Of a DNA stretch of 64,000 bases, positions 8,918-17,406 are shown in pieces (position 1 is the first letter of the stretch; each line of letters begins with the position of its first letter). This DNA comes from Pseudoroseicyclus_A sp041714655. Its GTDB lineage: Bacteria > Pseudomonadota > Alphaproteobacteria > Rhodobacterales > Rhodobacteraceae. The notes under the pieces are model-generated. The model was not told the DNA's origin, did not search any database, and saw nothing but the letters and a program-made list of their open reading frames with translations. The stretch is taken from NCBI RefSeq assembly GCF_041714655.1, contig NZ_CP168219.1, positions 744,001-808,000 of the forward strand, written 5' to 3'. The position numbers were made by a program, and so were the translations under genes.

Positions 8918-9973
8918 ATGGCATTGCAGATCAAGGGGCCGGCGCTGTTCCTGGCCCAGTTCGCAGGGGACGAGGCGCCCTACAACACGCTCGAGGGCAT
9001 CACCAAATGGGCCGCCGGGCTCGGCTACAAGGGGGTCCAGATCCCGACCTTCGACGGCCGGCTCTTCGACCTCGACAAGGCCGCCGAGAGCGACACCTAT
9101 TGCGACGAGGTGAAGGGCATCTGCGCCGATGCCGGCGTCGAGATCACCGAGCTCTCGACCCACCTGCAGGGGCAGCTCGTCGCGGTGAACCCGGCCTATG
9201 ACCTCGTCTTCGACGCCTTCGCGCCGAAGGAGGTGCATGGCAACCCCAAGGCCCGCCAGGAATGGGCGGTGGATCAGGTCAAGAAGGCCGCCGTCGCCTC
9301 GAAGCGGCTGGGGCTGAGCCACACCGTCGGCTTCACCGGCTCGCTCGCCTTCCCCTTTCTCTACCCCTGGCCGCAGCGGCCCGAGGGGCTGGTGGACGAG
9401 GCCTTCGCCGAGCTCGCGCGCCGCTGGGTGCCGATTCTCGATCACTATGCCGAAAACGGCCAGGACATAGGCTTCGAGATCCATCCCGGCGAGGACGTCT
9501 TCGACGGCGCCACGTGGGAGATGTTCCTCGACGCCTGCGGCGGCCATGTCGCGGCGATGATCAACTACGACCCCAGCCATTTCGTGCTACAGCAGCTCGA
9601 TTATCTGGCCTTCATCGACCTCTACTACGACCGCATCAACGCCTTCCACGTGAAGGATGCCGAGTTCAATCCCGACGGGCGGCAGGGCGTCTATTCCGGC
9701 TATCAGCCCTGGCTGAACCGCGCCGGCCGCTTCCGCTCGCTCGGCGACGGGCAGGTCGATTTCGCGGCGATCTTCTCGAAGCTGACGGGCTACGGCTACG
9801 ATTCCTGGGCCGTGCTCGAGTGGGAATGCTGCATCAAGAGCCCCGAGCAGGGCGCCGCCGAGGGCGCGCCCTTCATCGCCTCGCATCTGATCGACAGGGC
9901 CGACCGGGCCTTCGACGATTTCGCCGGCGGCGAGCGGGACGAGGCCACGATCAAGAGGATGCTGGGGCTATGA
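8918..9973 (+). CDS. Sugar phosphate isomerase/epimerase (TIM barrel), second copy in locus
   Basis: 351-residue cytosolic TIM-barrel protein. Family metal-ligand regions are visible as FEIHPGED, INYDPSHF, FHVKDAEF and LEWEC. It is about 100 residues longer than the isomerase at 81-821, and the two are only distantly alike. A strong GGAGGA site precedes the ATG. Its stop overlaps the start of the following Gfo/Idh gene (ATGA). Known relatives act with Gfo/Idh dehydrogenases on sugars or 3-keto-sugar intermediates; the precise substrate is not known. Confidence 0.85.
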   Translation: MALQIKGPALFLAQFAGDEAPYNTLEGITKWAAGLGYKGVQIPTFDGRLFDLDKAAESDTYCDEVKGICADAGVEITELSTHLQGQLVAVNPAYDLVFDAFAPKEVHGNPKARQEWAVDQVKKAAVASKRLGLSHTVGFTGSLAFPFLYPWPQRPEGLVDEAFAELARRWVPILDHYAENGQDIGFEIHPGEDVFDGATWEMFLDACGGHVAAMINYDPSHFVLQQLDYLAFIDLYYDRINAFHVKDAEFNPDGRQGVYSGYQPWLNRAGRFRSLGDGQVDFAAIFSKLTGYGYDSWAVLEWECCIKSPEQGAAEGAPFIASHLIDRADRAFDDFAGGERDEATIKRMLGL

Positions 9974-11088
9974 GCAAGCGCTTGAAACTCGGGATGGTCG
10001 GCGGCGGTCAGGGCGCCTTCATCGGCGGCGTCCACCGCATCGCCAGCCGCATCGACGGCCGGTGGGAGCTGGTGGCGGGGGCGCTGTCCTCCGACCCGGC
10101 CCGCGCCGCGGCCTCCGCCACCGACTTGGGCATCGACGAGGGGCGCAGCTACGGCTCCTATCAGGAGATGGCGACCGCCGAGGCGGCCCGCGACGACGGC
10201 ATCGACGCCGTGGCGATCGTCACGCCCAACCACGTCCATGCCGGGCCGGCGGTGGCCTTCCTCGAAGCCGGGATCAACGTCATCTGCGACAAGCCGCTGG
10301 CGGCGACGCAGGAGGATGCGGCGCGGATCAAGGCCGCCGTCGAGGCCTCCTCGGCGAAGTTCATCCTGACGCATAACTACACCGGCTATCCGCTGATCCG
10401 GCAGGCGCGCGAGATGGTGGCGCGGGGCGACCTCGGTACCCTGCGGATCGTCCAGGCCGAATATGCGCAGGACTGGCTGACGGAGGAGGCCGACCCCTCC
10501 AACAAGCAGGCCGACTGGCGCACCGACCCGGCCCGCGCCGGCGGCGGCGGCATCGGCGACATCGGCACCCATGCCTATAACCTCGCGAATTTCGTCTCGG
10601 GGCTGAAGACGGCGGCACTGGCCGCCGACCTCTCCAGCTTCGTGCCGGGGCGGAAGGTGGACGACAACGCCCATATCCTGCTGCGCTATGAGGGCGGGGC
10701 GAAGGGCATGGTCTGGGTCAGCCAGGTGGCGCCCGGCAACGAAAACGGCCTCCGTCTGCGGATCTACGGCGACAAGGGCGGCCTGGAGTGGAACCAGGAG
10801 AACCCGAACGTCATGACCTGGGCGCCCTTCGGCGAGCCGAAGCAGCTCCTCACCCGCGGCGGGGCGGGCCTCGGCGGCGGGGCGGGGAGCCATACGCGCA
10901 TCCCGCCGGGGCATCCCGAGGGCTATCTCGAGGGCTTCGCGAACCTCTATTCCGATGCCGCCGACCTGATCTCGGGCGAGAGCGACGGCGCGCTCCTGCC
11001 GGGGATCGAGGCGGGGCTCGACGGGATGTGGTTCATCTCCGCCTGCCAGGAAAGCTCCGGCAAGGACGGCGCCTGGGTGGCGCGCTAG
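9970..11088 (+). CDS. Gfo/Idh/MocA-family oxidoreductase
   Basis: 372 residues: an N-terminal Rossmann fold (GMVGGGQGAFIGGVHR, residues about 8-23), the conserved CDKPLA motif (about 100), and the C-terminal alpha/beta substrate domain with GGGGIGDIGTHAYNL carrying the probable catalytic Asp/His. It should oxidise or reduce a sugar or keto-sugar with NAD(P). The start is the ATG in the ATGA overlap with the isomerase gene; the same frame stays open upstream but only as an overlap. It is followed by a strong terminator, which closes the LacI operon. Confidence 0.9.
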   Translation: MSKRLKLGMVGGGQGAFIGGVHRIASRIDGRWELVAGALSSDPARAAASATDLGIDEGRSYGSYQEMATAEAARDDGIDAVAIVTPNHVHAGPAVAFLEAGINVICDKPLAATQEDAARIKAAVEASSAKFILTHNYTGYPLIRQAREMVARGDLGTLRIVQAEYAQDWLTEEADPSNKQADWRTDPARAGGGGIGDIGTHAYNLANFVSGLKTAALAADLSSFVPGRKVDDNAHILLRYEGGAKGMVWVSQVAPGNENGLRLRIYGDKGGLEWNQENPNVMTWAPFGEPKQLLTRGGAGLGGGAGSHTRIPPGHPEGYLEGFANLYSDAADLISGESDGALLPGIEAGLDGMWFISACQESSGKDGAWVAR

Positions 11089-11118
11089 GGCAGGCCGCGC
11101 GGCCTCGCATTCGTCCAT

Positions 11119-11159
11119 CGCCCGCCCCCGGGGACCGCCGGGGGCGGGCGGTTTCTTTT
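11119..11159 (+). terminator. Rho-independent terminator after the Gfo/Idh gene
   Basis: A perfect 13-bp GC-rich stem (11119-11131 with 11138-11150), six-base loop, followed by GTTTCTTTT. It lies 31 bp beyond the Gfo/Idh stop codon. Confidence 0.9.
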
Positions 11160-11175
11160 GTGACAGTGGTCGTGG

Positions 11176-11440
11176 CGTAGGGTGGGCTTGTAACCCACCA
11201 TGGGCGCAACGCATCGAACGATGCCCCGCCCGGTACGCGCCGCAGGCGCTGGGCGAGCGCCGGCCCGTCCCGCGGGCTGGCGCTCTGGTGAGGGCAGGCG
11301 GGACGGTGGGCGGGGGATCGGCTGCACCATAAAGCGCGCCGCCCAACCCGCAGGAGCGCCACCCCCGGGCCGGCGCTTGCCCTGCGCGGCACCGGCGAGC
11401 CCGGTTGAGAGGGGGCGGTGGGTTACAAACCCACCCTACG
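11176..11440. repeat. Large palindromic interspersed repeat, copy 1
   Basis: A 265-bp element whose two ends are inverted copies of each other (GTAGGGTGGGCTTGTAACCC at the left, GGTTACAAACCCACCCTAC at the right); each end is itself a small hairpin. Further inside, GGGCGAGCGCCGGCCC on the left pairs with GGGCCGGCGCTCGCCC-like sequence on the right (one change here). The centre holds CACCATAAAGCGCGCCG. It lies between the convergent Gfo/Idh and LOG genes and has no ORF of its own worth calling. Copies 2 to 4 are at 14536, 21534 and 29438. It resembles a non-autonomous (MITE-like) element, but no target-site duplication is evident. Confidence 0.85.
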
Positions 11441-11458
11441 CCTGGGGGGCAGGGCGTC

Positions 11459-12352
11459 CTACGCCTCCGGCGGTGCCCCCGCGCCCTGGCCCGTGCCGGT
11501 GTCGCGGCCGGGCACGATGCTGCGGCGTTCGCCGGCGTTGGGCCAGCTGTCCATCGCTTCCAGCGCCTCCTCGGCCGTCTCGACATAGCGGAAGAGCGTC
11601 AGGTCATCGGGGCTGATCGTGCCGGCCTCAGCCAGCGCCTCCCAGTTGATGACCCGCTCCCAGAAGTCCCGCCCGAAGAGCAGCACGGGCACCTGGCCCA
11701 TGCGGCCGGTCTGGATCAGCGTCAGGCATTCGAAGAGCTCGTCCATCGTGCCGAAGCCGCCGGGGAAGATGCAGACCGCCCGGGCGCGCATCAGGAAGTG
11801 CATCTTGCGGATCGCGAAATAGTGGAAGTTGAAGGCGAGCTCCGGCGTCACATAGGCATTCGGCGCCTGCTCGTGCGGCAGGACGATGTTGAGCCCGATC
11901 GAGCGGCCGCCGGCCTCGGCCGCGCCGCGGTTGCCGGCCTCCATCACGCCCGGGCCGCCGCCGGTGCAGATCACGTCCTCCTGCCCGCCGGTCTCTGCCA
12001 TCGACCGCTCGGTCACGCGCTTGGCGAAGCGGCGGGCCTCCTCGTATTGGGCGCTGAGCGCCGCCAGCGCCTCGGTCTTCGCCTCGGCCTTGCGCGACGG
12101 CGGCAGGATGCGGGCGCCGCCGAAGAGCACGACGGTCGAGGCCACCTCGGCCTCGTCCAGTGCCATCTGCGGCTTGAGGAGCTCGAGCTGGAAGCGGACG
12201 GGGCGCAGCTCCTCCCGCGTCAGGAAATCCTCGTCGGCGAAGGCGAGCCGGTAGGTCGGCGAGCGGGTCTGCGGCGTGTCGGGCACGAAGCGCGCGGAGG
12301 TGCGGTCCTCGCGGCTGTCGCGGAGCGGGTGCTTACGGTGCGGCTCTTTCAT
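11459..12352 (-). CDS. LOG-family protein (nucleotide 5'-monophosphate phosphoribohydrolase)
   Basis: 297 residues. Both family motifs are present: GGGPGVMEAGNRG (residues 131-143) and PGGFGTMDE (197-205), which form the nucleotide site and catalytic Arg/Glu of LOG ('lysine decarboxylase-like') proteins. Known members release adenine-type bases from nucleoside monophosphates (cytokinin riboside monophosphate or AMP). The ATG at 12352 is chosen because GGGAGG lies 5 bp before it; an earlier in-frame start would add 25 unlikely residues. It has an N-terminal extension of about 70 residues relative to the shortest LOG proteins. Convergent with the preceding gene across repeat copy 1. Confidence 0.85.
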   Translation of the reverse strand: MKEPHRKHPLRDSREDRTSARFVPDTPQTRSPTYRLAFADEDFLTREELRPVRFQLELLKPQMALDEAEVASTVVLFGGARILPPSRKAEAKTEALAALSAQYEEARRFAKRVTERSMAETGGQEDVICTGGGPGVMEAGNRGAAEAGGRSIGLNIVLPHEQAPNAYVTPELAFNFHYFAIRKMHFLMRARAVCIFPGGFGTMDELFECLTLIQTGRMGQVPVLLFGRDFWERVINWEALAEAGTISPDDLTLFRYVETAEEALEAMDSWPNAGERRSIVPGRDTGTGQGAGAPPEA

Positions 12353-12454
12353 GGGGCCTCCCTCGGGGTCGGCCCCGTCATGGCAGGCTCCGCAGCCGGG
12401 AACAACCGCGGAGCCTTTGGTCTTCACGGGCGCCGGAGCGGCCCCCGGCTCAGC

Positions 12455-12745
12455 TCAGCTCTGGGAGGCGAGGAAGCCCGGGCAGCGGCCCCGCGCATCG
12501 GTCAGCCCGATGCTCGAGCCGTTGATGATGAGGTGCCAGGTCGGCAGGTAGCCGGGCGCCTGGGCGCGGGCATAGGAGCAGCCGGTGCGCGGGTCGGTCC
12601 AGGTGTGCGCGGTATAGGAAGACGGCGGGCCGGCCCAGCGGCTCGGCCCCGGCGCGACGCTCTGCGCGGCGGCGGGGGCGGCGGCGATGGCAAGCGGGCC
12701 GGCGAGGGTCAAGGCGGCGAGGGCGGCGGTCAGAAGGCGGGTCAT
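12455..12745 (-). CDS. Small secreted protein of unknown function
   Basis: 96 residues with a clear signal peptide (MTRLLTAALAALTLAGPLAIAAAPAAA) and a mature domain of about 65 residues carrying WTDPRTGCSYARAQAPGY and WHLIINGSSIGL, plus a second Cys (GRCPGF) that could form a disulfide with the first. I recall similar uncharacterised proteins in Rhodobacterales but cannot assign a function. The ATG at 12745 is preferred over one four codons earlier because GGAGA precedes it at six bases. Confidence 0.7.
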   Translation of the reverse strand: MTRLLTAALAALTLAGPLAIAAAPAAAQSVAPGPSRWAGPPSSYTAHTWTDPRTGCSYARAQAPGYLPTWHLIINGSSIGLTDARGRCPGFLASQS

Positions 12746-12958
12746 GCTGGTCTCCATCAGGTGACGACGGGGCCTCTGCTAGACCTCGCTCGCGGCAAAG
12801 CGGGGTTGGAAGCTGGGCGGGATTGCGGCACTTCGCCGAAAATTGCCGGCGCCTCTTAAGGTGCCGCTAACACCTTCCGACGTGCCGCCGCCACGATTGC
12901 CAGAGGCCGGCCCATCGGGCAAGAAGCGCCCGACCCATTGCCGCCGAAGGAGTGCCCC

Positions 12959-13786
12959 ATGTCCAATGCCCAGCTCGAAGCCGCCATCGAGGCCGCCTGG
13001 GAGGGTCGCGCCGAGATCACCCCCGCCACCACCGGCGAGACCCGCGAGGCGATCGAGGATACGCTGAACGCGCTCGATTCCGGGGCGCTCCGCGTCGCCG
13101 AGCGGGGGGAGGACGGGGTGTGGACCGTCAACCAGTGGGCGAAGAAGGCGGTGCTTCTCGGCTTTCGCATCAAGGACATGGAGCCGCAGTCGGGCGGGCC
13201 GCAGGGCTCCGGCTGGTGGGACAAGGTCGACAGCAAGTTCCTCGGCTGGGGCGAAAACCAGTGGCGGGCCGCCGGCTTCCGCGCCGTGCCGAATGCCGTG
13301 GTGCGCAAGAGCGCCTATATCGCGCCGGGCGTGGTGCTGATGCCGAGCTTCGTCAACCTCGGCGCCTATGTGGGCGAGGGCACGATGGTCGACACCTGGG
13401 CGACGGTCGGCTCCTGCGCGCAGATCGGCCGTCACGTGCACCTGTCGGGCGGCGTCGGCATCGGCGGCGTCCTCGAGCCCATGCAGGCCGGCCCGACGAT
13501 CATCGAGGACAATTGCTTCATCGGCGCCCGGTCGGAGGTCGTCGAGGGCGTCATCGTCCGCGAGGGCTCGGTGCTCGGCATGGGCGTCTTCCTCGGCCAG
13601 TCGACGAAGATCGTCGACCGGGAGACGGGGGAGGTGAGCTACGGCGAGGTGCCGCCCTATTCGGTCGTGGTCGCCGGCTCGATGCCCTCGAAGGGCGGGG
13701 TCAGCCTCTATTGCGCGGTGATCGTGAAGCGGGTCGACGAGCGGACCCGCTCGAAGACGGGGATCAACGAGCTCCTGCGGGACTGA
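12959..13786 (+). CDS. dapD: 2,3,4,5-tetrahydropyridine-2,6-dicarboxylate N-succinyltransferase
   Basis: 275 residues, the usual DapD length. It uses succinyl-CoA to acylate tetrahydrodipicolinate in the succinylase branch of lysine and diaminopimelate synthesis, in the cytosol. After an alpha-helical N-terminal domain (about 1-100) comes a left-handed beta-helix built of hexapeptide repeats (about 105-235), including GTMVDTWATVGSCAQIGRHVHLSGG, where the substrate and CoA sites lie between trimer subunits. AAGGAG lies 8 bp before the ATG. The following methyltransferase starts 6 bp after its stop. No other dap genes are nearby. Confidence 0.95.
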   Translation: MSNAQLEAAIEAAWEGRAEITPATTGETREAIEDTLNALDSGALRVAERGEDGVWTVNQWAKKAVLLGFRIKDMEPQSGGPQGSGWWDKVDSKFLGWGENQWRAAGFRAVPNAVVRKSAYIAPGVVLMPSFVNLGAYVGEGTMVDTWATVGSCAQIGRHVHLSGGVGIGGVLEPMQAGPTIIEDNCFIGARSEVVEGVIVREGSVLGMGVFLGQSTKIVDRETGEVSYGEVPPYSVVVAGSMPSKGGVSLYCAVIVKRVDERTRSKTGINELLRD

Positions 13787-13792
13787 CCTGCG

Positions 13793-14539
13793 ATGGTGGA
13801 GGGGCAATACGGGACCACCTCCAACCTCGCGGCCCGCGGCGCGCTGCACGCGCGCTATGCCACGCGCGACTGGTTCGGCTGGGTCCATGAGCGGGTGGCC
13901 CTGAGGGACGGCGAGGCAGTGCTCGACATCGGCTGCGGCGCCGGCTGGCTCTGGGACAGGCCAGGCCTGCCGGAGGTGACGCTGACGCTGGCCGACCGGT
14001 CCCCCGCGATGGTCGAGGCGGCGCTGGGCCGGGCACAGGTGGCGGAGAAAACAGGCGCGGTGGCCGATGCCGAGGCGCTCGGCTTCGCCGCCGGGCAGTT
14101 CGACGCGATCCTGGCGCTGCACATGGCCTATCACCTGGCCGAGCCGGCGGAGGCCCTGGCGCAGATGGCGCCGCTTCTGGCGGAAGGCGGCCGGCTGGCG
14201 CTTTCGGTCAACGCGACAGGCAACCTAGGCGCGCTCTGGGAGATCGCGGCGGAGTGCCTCGGCCTGCCGCCGATGGACCCCTCGGTCGCAGTCTTCTCCG
14301 ACATCGCGGCGGAGGCGGCGCTGGTGGCGGCGTTCGGGCAGGTCGAGCGGCACGACTATGCGGATCTCTACGTGGTGTCGGAGCCGGAGCCGCTGGTGGC
14401 CTACCTTTCCTCCCTCCCGGAGGCGCAGGAAGCGGGCGCGGATGCGACGCCGGCAATCCGCGCGGCGGTCGACGCGGCGCTGGAGCGGGGGCCCCTGGAG
14501 CTTCCGCGGCGGAGCGCGTTGTTCGTGGCTAGGGGGTAG
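13793..14539 (+). CDS. Class I SAM-dependent methyltransferase
   Basis: 248 residues with motif I LDIGCGAGWLW (about 45-55), an acidic residue at the end of beta-2 (LADRS) and a post-motif AILALHMAYHL region, i.e. the Methyltransf_11/25 Rossmann fold. Substrate is unknown; sequence gives no link to lysine synthesis despite following dapD by 6 bp. The ribosome site is weak, so translation may be coupled to dapD. Its TAG stop codon is formed by the GTAGGG end of repeat copy 2, so the repeat probably replaced the original 3' end of the gene. Confidence 0.8.
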   Translation: MVEGQYGTTSNLAARGALHARYATRDWFGWVHERVALRDGEAVLDIGCGAGWLWDRPGLPEVTLTLADRSPAMVEAALGRAQVAEKTGAVADAEALGFAAGQFDAILALHMAYHLAEPAEALAQMAPLLAEGGRLALSVNATGNLGALWEIAAECLGLPPMDPSVAVFSDIAAEAALVAAFGQVERHDYADLYVVSEPEPLVAYLSSLPEAQEAGADATPAIRAAVDAALERGPLELPRRSALFVARG

Positions 14540-14865
14540 GGTGGGTTTGTAACCCACCGTGGCGGAACGGGTGGGCGGGGCGGAAAAACTTGAGCGGTGG
14601 GTTGGACAACCACCCTACGCGTTTCCGACGGTTGTGCGATGCCCCCGCCCGGTACGCGCCGCAGGCGCAGGGCGAGCGCCGGCCCGTCCCGCGGGTCGGC
14701 GCTCTGGTGGGCCTGGGCGCAGCCGGTGAGCGGGGAGGTTGGTTGCACCATAAAGCGCGCCGAACAGCCGGCAGGAGCGCCAACCCACGGGCCGGCGCTC
14801 GCCCTGCGCGGCACCGTTGGGCGGGGGGGGGGCGACGGGGTGGTGGGTTACAAACCCACCCTACG
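14536..14865. repeat. Large palindromic interspersed repeat, copy 2 (composite)
   Basis: Same element as copy 1 with the same ends and core (GGTACGCGCCGCAGGCGCAG..., CACCATAAAGCGCGCCG, GGGCCGGCGCTCGCCCTGCG), but 65 bp longer because an extra palindromic end unit (about 14594-14621, GGTGGGTTGGACAACCACCC) sits inside the left part. It fills the space between the convergent methyltransferase and malG genes. Confidence 0.85.
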
Positions 14866-14918
14866 CCTGACTCCAACTGCGGGCGAACGCCGGGCTTCGG
14901 CTCGGCCCCCTCCGCCGC

Positions 14919-15809
14919 TCACCCCTTCACCGAGCCCTCCGCCAGCCCGCTCACCAGGTAGCGCTGGGCCACCAGGAACACCGCGGTGATCGGCACGCCG
15001 GAGAGGATGGCGGCGGCGGCGAAGTCTCCCCAGAGGTAGCGCATCTCGTTGAGGTAGAGCCGCGAGCCGACCGCCAGCGTCATCTGGTCCTGGCTGCGCA
15101 GGAGCACGCTCGCCACCGGGTAGTCGTTGATCGCGCCGATGAAGACGAGAACGAAGACCACGCTCATCATCGGCACCGCCAGCGGCAGGAAGATGTAGCG
15201 GAAGGTCTGGAAGGGCGAGGCGCCGTCGATGGCCGCCGCCTTGTCGAGCGCCGGGTCGACGCTGTCGAAATAGCCCTTCAGCGTCCAGATATGCATGACC
15301 ACGCCCGACCAGTAGACGAGCACCACCGCGAGGTGGCTGTCGATGCCGAGCACGGGGCTGACCTCGCTCATGGAATCGAAGATCGCGTAGATGGCGACGA
15401 GCGCCAGCGTGGTTGGGAACATCTGGACGATGAAGAGCGAGTCGAGGAGGCCCCCCCGCCCCCGGAACCGCACGCGGCTGAAGGCATAGGCGGAGATGGT
15501 CGAGATCACGAGCACCCCGGCGCCGGCGAGGAGCCCCAGCTTCACGGAGTTCCAGAGCCAGCGGAGGACGGGGTAGGGCGGCGGCACCACCGTCCCGTCC
15601 TCCCGCGTGTAGGGGATGCCGAGGGCCAGCGACCAGTGCTCGAGCGTCGGGTTGCGGGGCAGGAGCGTGCCGACGGCGAAATTCCCCTCACGGAACGAGA
15701 TCGAGAGGATCACGAGGAAGGGGAACATCACCAGGCAGATGAAGACGATGAGGAAGGCATGTGCGGCGATCTTCTTCCGCCTGAGGTCGGCCTTGCGTTC
15801 GACGATCAT
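14919..15809 (-). CDS. malG: Maltose/alpha-glucoside ABC transporter permease MalG
   Basis: 296 residues, as in E. coli MalG. Six transmembrane helices are predicted; the EAA loop reads DPALDKAAAIDGASPFQTFRYIFLPLAVP and contacts MalK, and the C-terminus ends in a conserved GLAEGSVKG. It forms the membrane channel with MalF. The ATG at 15809 is chosen because GAGGG precedes it; an in-frame TTG two codons upstream is less likely. It follows malF by 23 bp as the last gene of the operon. Confidence 0.92.
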   Translation of the reverse strand: MIVERKADLRRKKIAAHAFLIVFICLVMFPFLVILSISFREGNFAVGTLLPRNPTLEHWSLALGIPYTREDGTVVPPPYPVLRWLWNSVKLGLLAGAGVLVISTISAYAFSRVRFRGRGGLLDSLFIVQMFPTTLALVAIYAIFDSMSEVSPVLGIDSHLAVVLVYWSGVVMHIWTLKGYFDSVDPALDKAAAIDGASPFQTFRYIFLPLAVPMMSVVFVLVFIGAINDYPVASVLLRSQDQMTLAVGSRLYLNEMRYLWGDFAAAAILSGVPITAVFLVAQRYLVSGLAEGSVKG

Positions 15810-15832
15810 GCCCAAACCCTCATGCCAAACTC

Positions 15833-17365
15833 CTATTGAACGCGCCGCCCGGCGCGGCGGATGGCGACGAAATTGGCGTAGGAGAGCCCGGCGACCAGCA
15901 GGAAGATCAGGAGCGTGATCGCCCCGGCGAGGCCGAACTGCTGGAGCGAATCCGAGAACGCGATCCGGTAGGTGAAGCTGGCGAGGATGTCCGTCTGCCC
16001 GGCGGGGACGATGGTCCCCGGCATGTCGGGAAGGCCCCGCGTCAGCAGCAGGATCACCACCAGATTGTTGAAGTTGAAGGCGAAGCTGGCGATCAGGAGC
16101 GGCAGGAAGGGCGGCAGGATCTGCGGCAGGGTGATCGTGAAGAACACCCGCGCCGCCGAGGCGCCCTCCAACGCCGCCGCCCGCTTGTGATCCTCCGGCA
16201 CCGACTGGAGGAAGCCCATGGCGAGCAGCATCATGTAGGGATAGCCCAGCCAGATGTTGACGATGAGGATCATCACCCGGGCGAGGAAGGCGTTGGAGAA
16301 CCAGTCGGGCCTGATGCCGAAGAGCGCCTCGAGGATCAGGTTTATCTCACCGAAATTCTGGTTGAAGAGCCCGCGGAAGACGAGGATCGAGATGAAGGCC
16401 GGCACCGCATAGGGCAGGATCAGGAGGATCCGGTAGACCGGCTTGAAGCTCAGATGCGGCCATTGCAGCACCACGGCGAGCGCCAGCCCCAGCGCGAAGG
16501 TGCCGACGACCGAGCCGGCGGCGAAGATCACCGTCCAGAGGAAGATCGAGGCGATGGGCGCGCGGATGCCGCGCGACTGCAGGATCCTCTCGAAATTGCC
16601 GAAGCCGATGGGCACCCGCCAGCCGGGGGAGACGGCCTCGCCCGCCTCCGTCCGGTAGAAGCCGGTCGAATGGTCGGGGGTCAGGAGCGCGCCGTCCTCC
16701 GTCCGCGCCAGCACGCCGCCGGCGAGGCGCTGGTACTCCGGGGTGACGGAGGCAAAGGTCCTGAGGCTCGCATTCCGCAGGATCACCCCCTCCGGCGTCG
16801 TCAGGGCGAGGCTCTGCAGCCCGCCCCTCAGAGCGATGGCGTCGCGGCGTTCGAGGAGCTCGGCGGGTTCCTCCGCCGGGGCCAGCTCGGCCTCTTCCTC
16901 GGCCGTCTCGTCGAGGGGCACGGGCTCCGAGAGGAGCCCCGCCTCGGGCAGCCAGATCCGGTAGGCGCCGCCGTCGGGCGCCACGGCGAAGGGCTGCTCG
17001 GTCTCGGGGTTCACCGAGCCTCGCGACAGGAGCACCTCCTGCGCGCGCTCGAAGGTCAGGAGATTCAGCGAGGAGTAATTCGTGAAGCCGATCCAGATGG
17101 TATAGGCCATCGGGAAGGCGACGAAGACCAGCACGGCGGCGATACCGGGGAAGATGAACCGCTGCGCATAGAAGCGGCGGAACGAGAAGAGCAGCGCCGT
17201 GGCGACGGCCAGCGCCAGAAAGAGCGCGCCCAAGAGTGCCAGCCCCTCCAGATAGAGCCGGAAGGCCCCGTAGAGGAGCGCGAGCGAGGCGAGCGCCGTC
17301 AGGGCGATGCGCGTGAGCGCGGCGCCTGTGCTCTCGCGGAGCTGGGGCTGGGCGGCGGCGGACAT
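15833..17365 (-). CDS. malF: Maltose/alpha-glucoside ABC transporter permease MalF
   Basis: 510 residues, close to E. coli MalF (514) and far longer than generic sugar permeases because of the large periplasmic P2 loop (about residues 95-260), which contacts the binding protein. Eight membrane segments are expected, with the first ones near residues 15-90. The EAA motif is DHKRAAALEGASAARVFFTITLPQILPP. This length and loop support a true maltose or maltodextrin importer. No strong ribosome site is seen before the ATG. Confidence 0.92.
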   Translation of the reverse strand: MSAAAQPQLRESTGAALTRIALTALASLALLYGAFRLYLEGLALLGALFLALAVATALLFSFRRFYAQRFIFPGIAAVLVFVAFPMAYTIWIGFTNYSSLNLLTFERAQEVLLSRGSVNPETEQPFAVAPDGGAYRIWLPEAGLLSEPVPLDETAEEEAELAPAEEPAELLERRDAIALRGGLQSLALTTPEGVILRNASLRTFASVTPEYQRLAGGVLARTEDGALLTPDHSTGFYRTEAGEAVSPGWRVPIGFGNFERILQSRGIRAPIASIFLWTVIFAAGSVVGTFALGLALAVVLQWPHLSFKPVYRILLILPYAVPAFISILVFRGLFNQNFGEINLILEALFGIRPDWFSNAFLARVMILIVNIWLGYPYMMLLAMGFLQSVPEDHKRAAALEGASAARVFFTITLPQILPPFLPLLIASFAFNFNNLVVILLLTRGLPDMPGTIVPAGQTDILASFTYRIAFSDSLQQFGLAGAITLLIFLLVAGLSYANFVAIRRAGRRVQ

Positions 17366-17376
17366 GGGCAGAGGCG

Positions 17377-17400
17377 GCCCCGGGCGTCACCGCCCGGGGC
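17377..17400 (-). promoter_or_regulatory. malE-malF intercistronic hairpin
   Basis: A perfect 10-bp GC stem (GCCCCGGGCG with its complement, four-base loop) fills most of the 41-bp gap between malE and malF. No U-run follows. It sits at the same place as the REP hairpins that stabilise malE mRNA in enteric bacteria, so a similar role is inferred. Confidence 0.6.
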
Positions 17401-17406
17401 ACTGGC

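Noticed and set aside
6410..9580. Very long open frame antisense to the LacI and isomerase genes, continuous with the binding protein
   Set aside because: High GC leaves many antisense frames open. Only the part from 7639 has a ribosome site, signal peptide and family similarity; the rest is the reverse of real genes.
12385..12416. 9-bp inverted repeat between the small secreted-protein gene and the LOG gene
   Set aside because: The stem is perfect but has a 14-base loop and no T-run on either strand in the needed direction; support for a terminator is too weak.
14590..14961. Small ORFs within the palindromic repeats
   Set aside because: Different frames are open in different copies and none is conserved between copies, so no shared protein is encoded.
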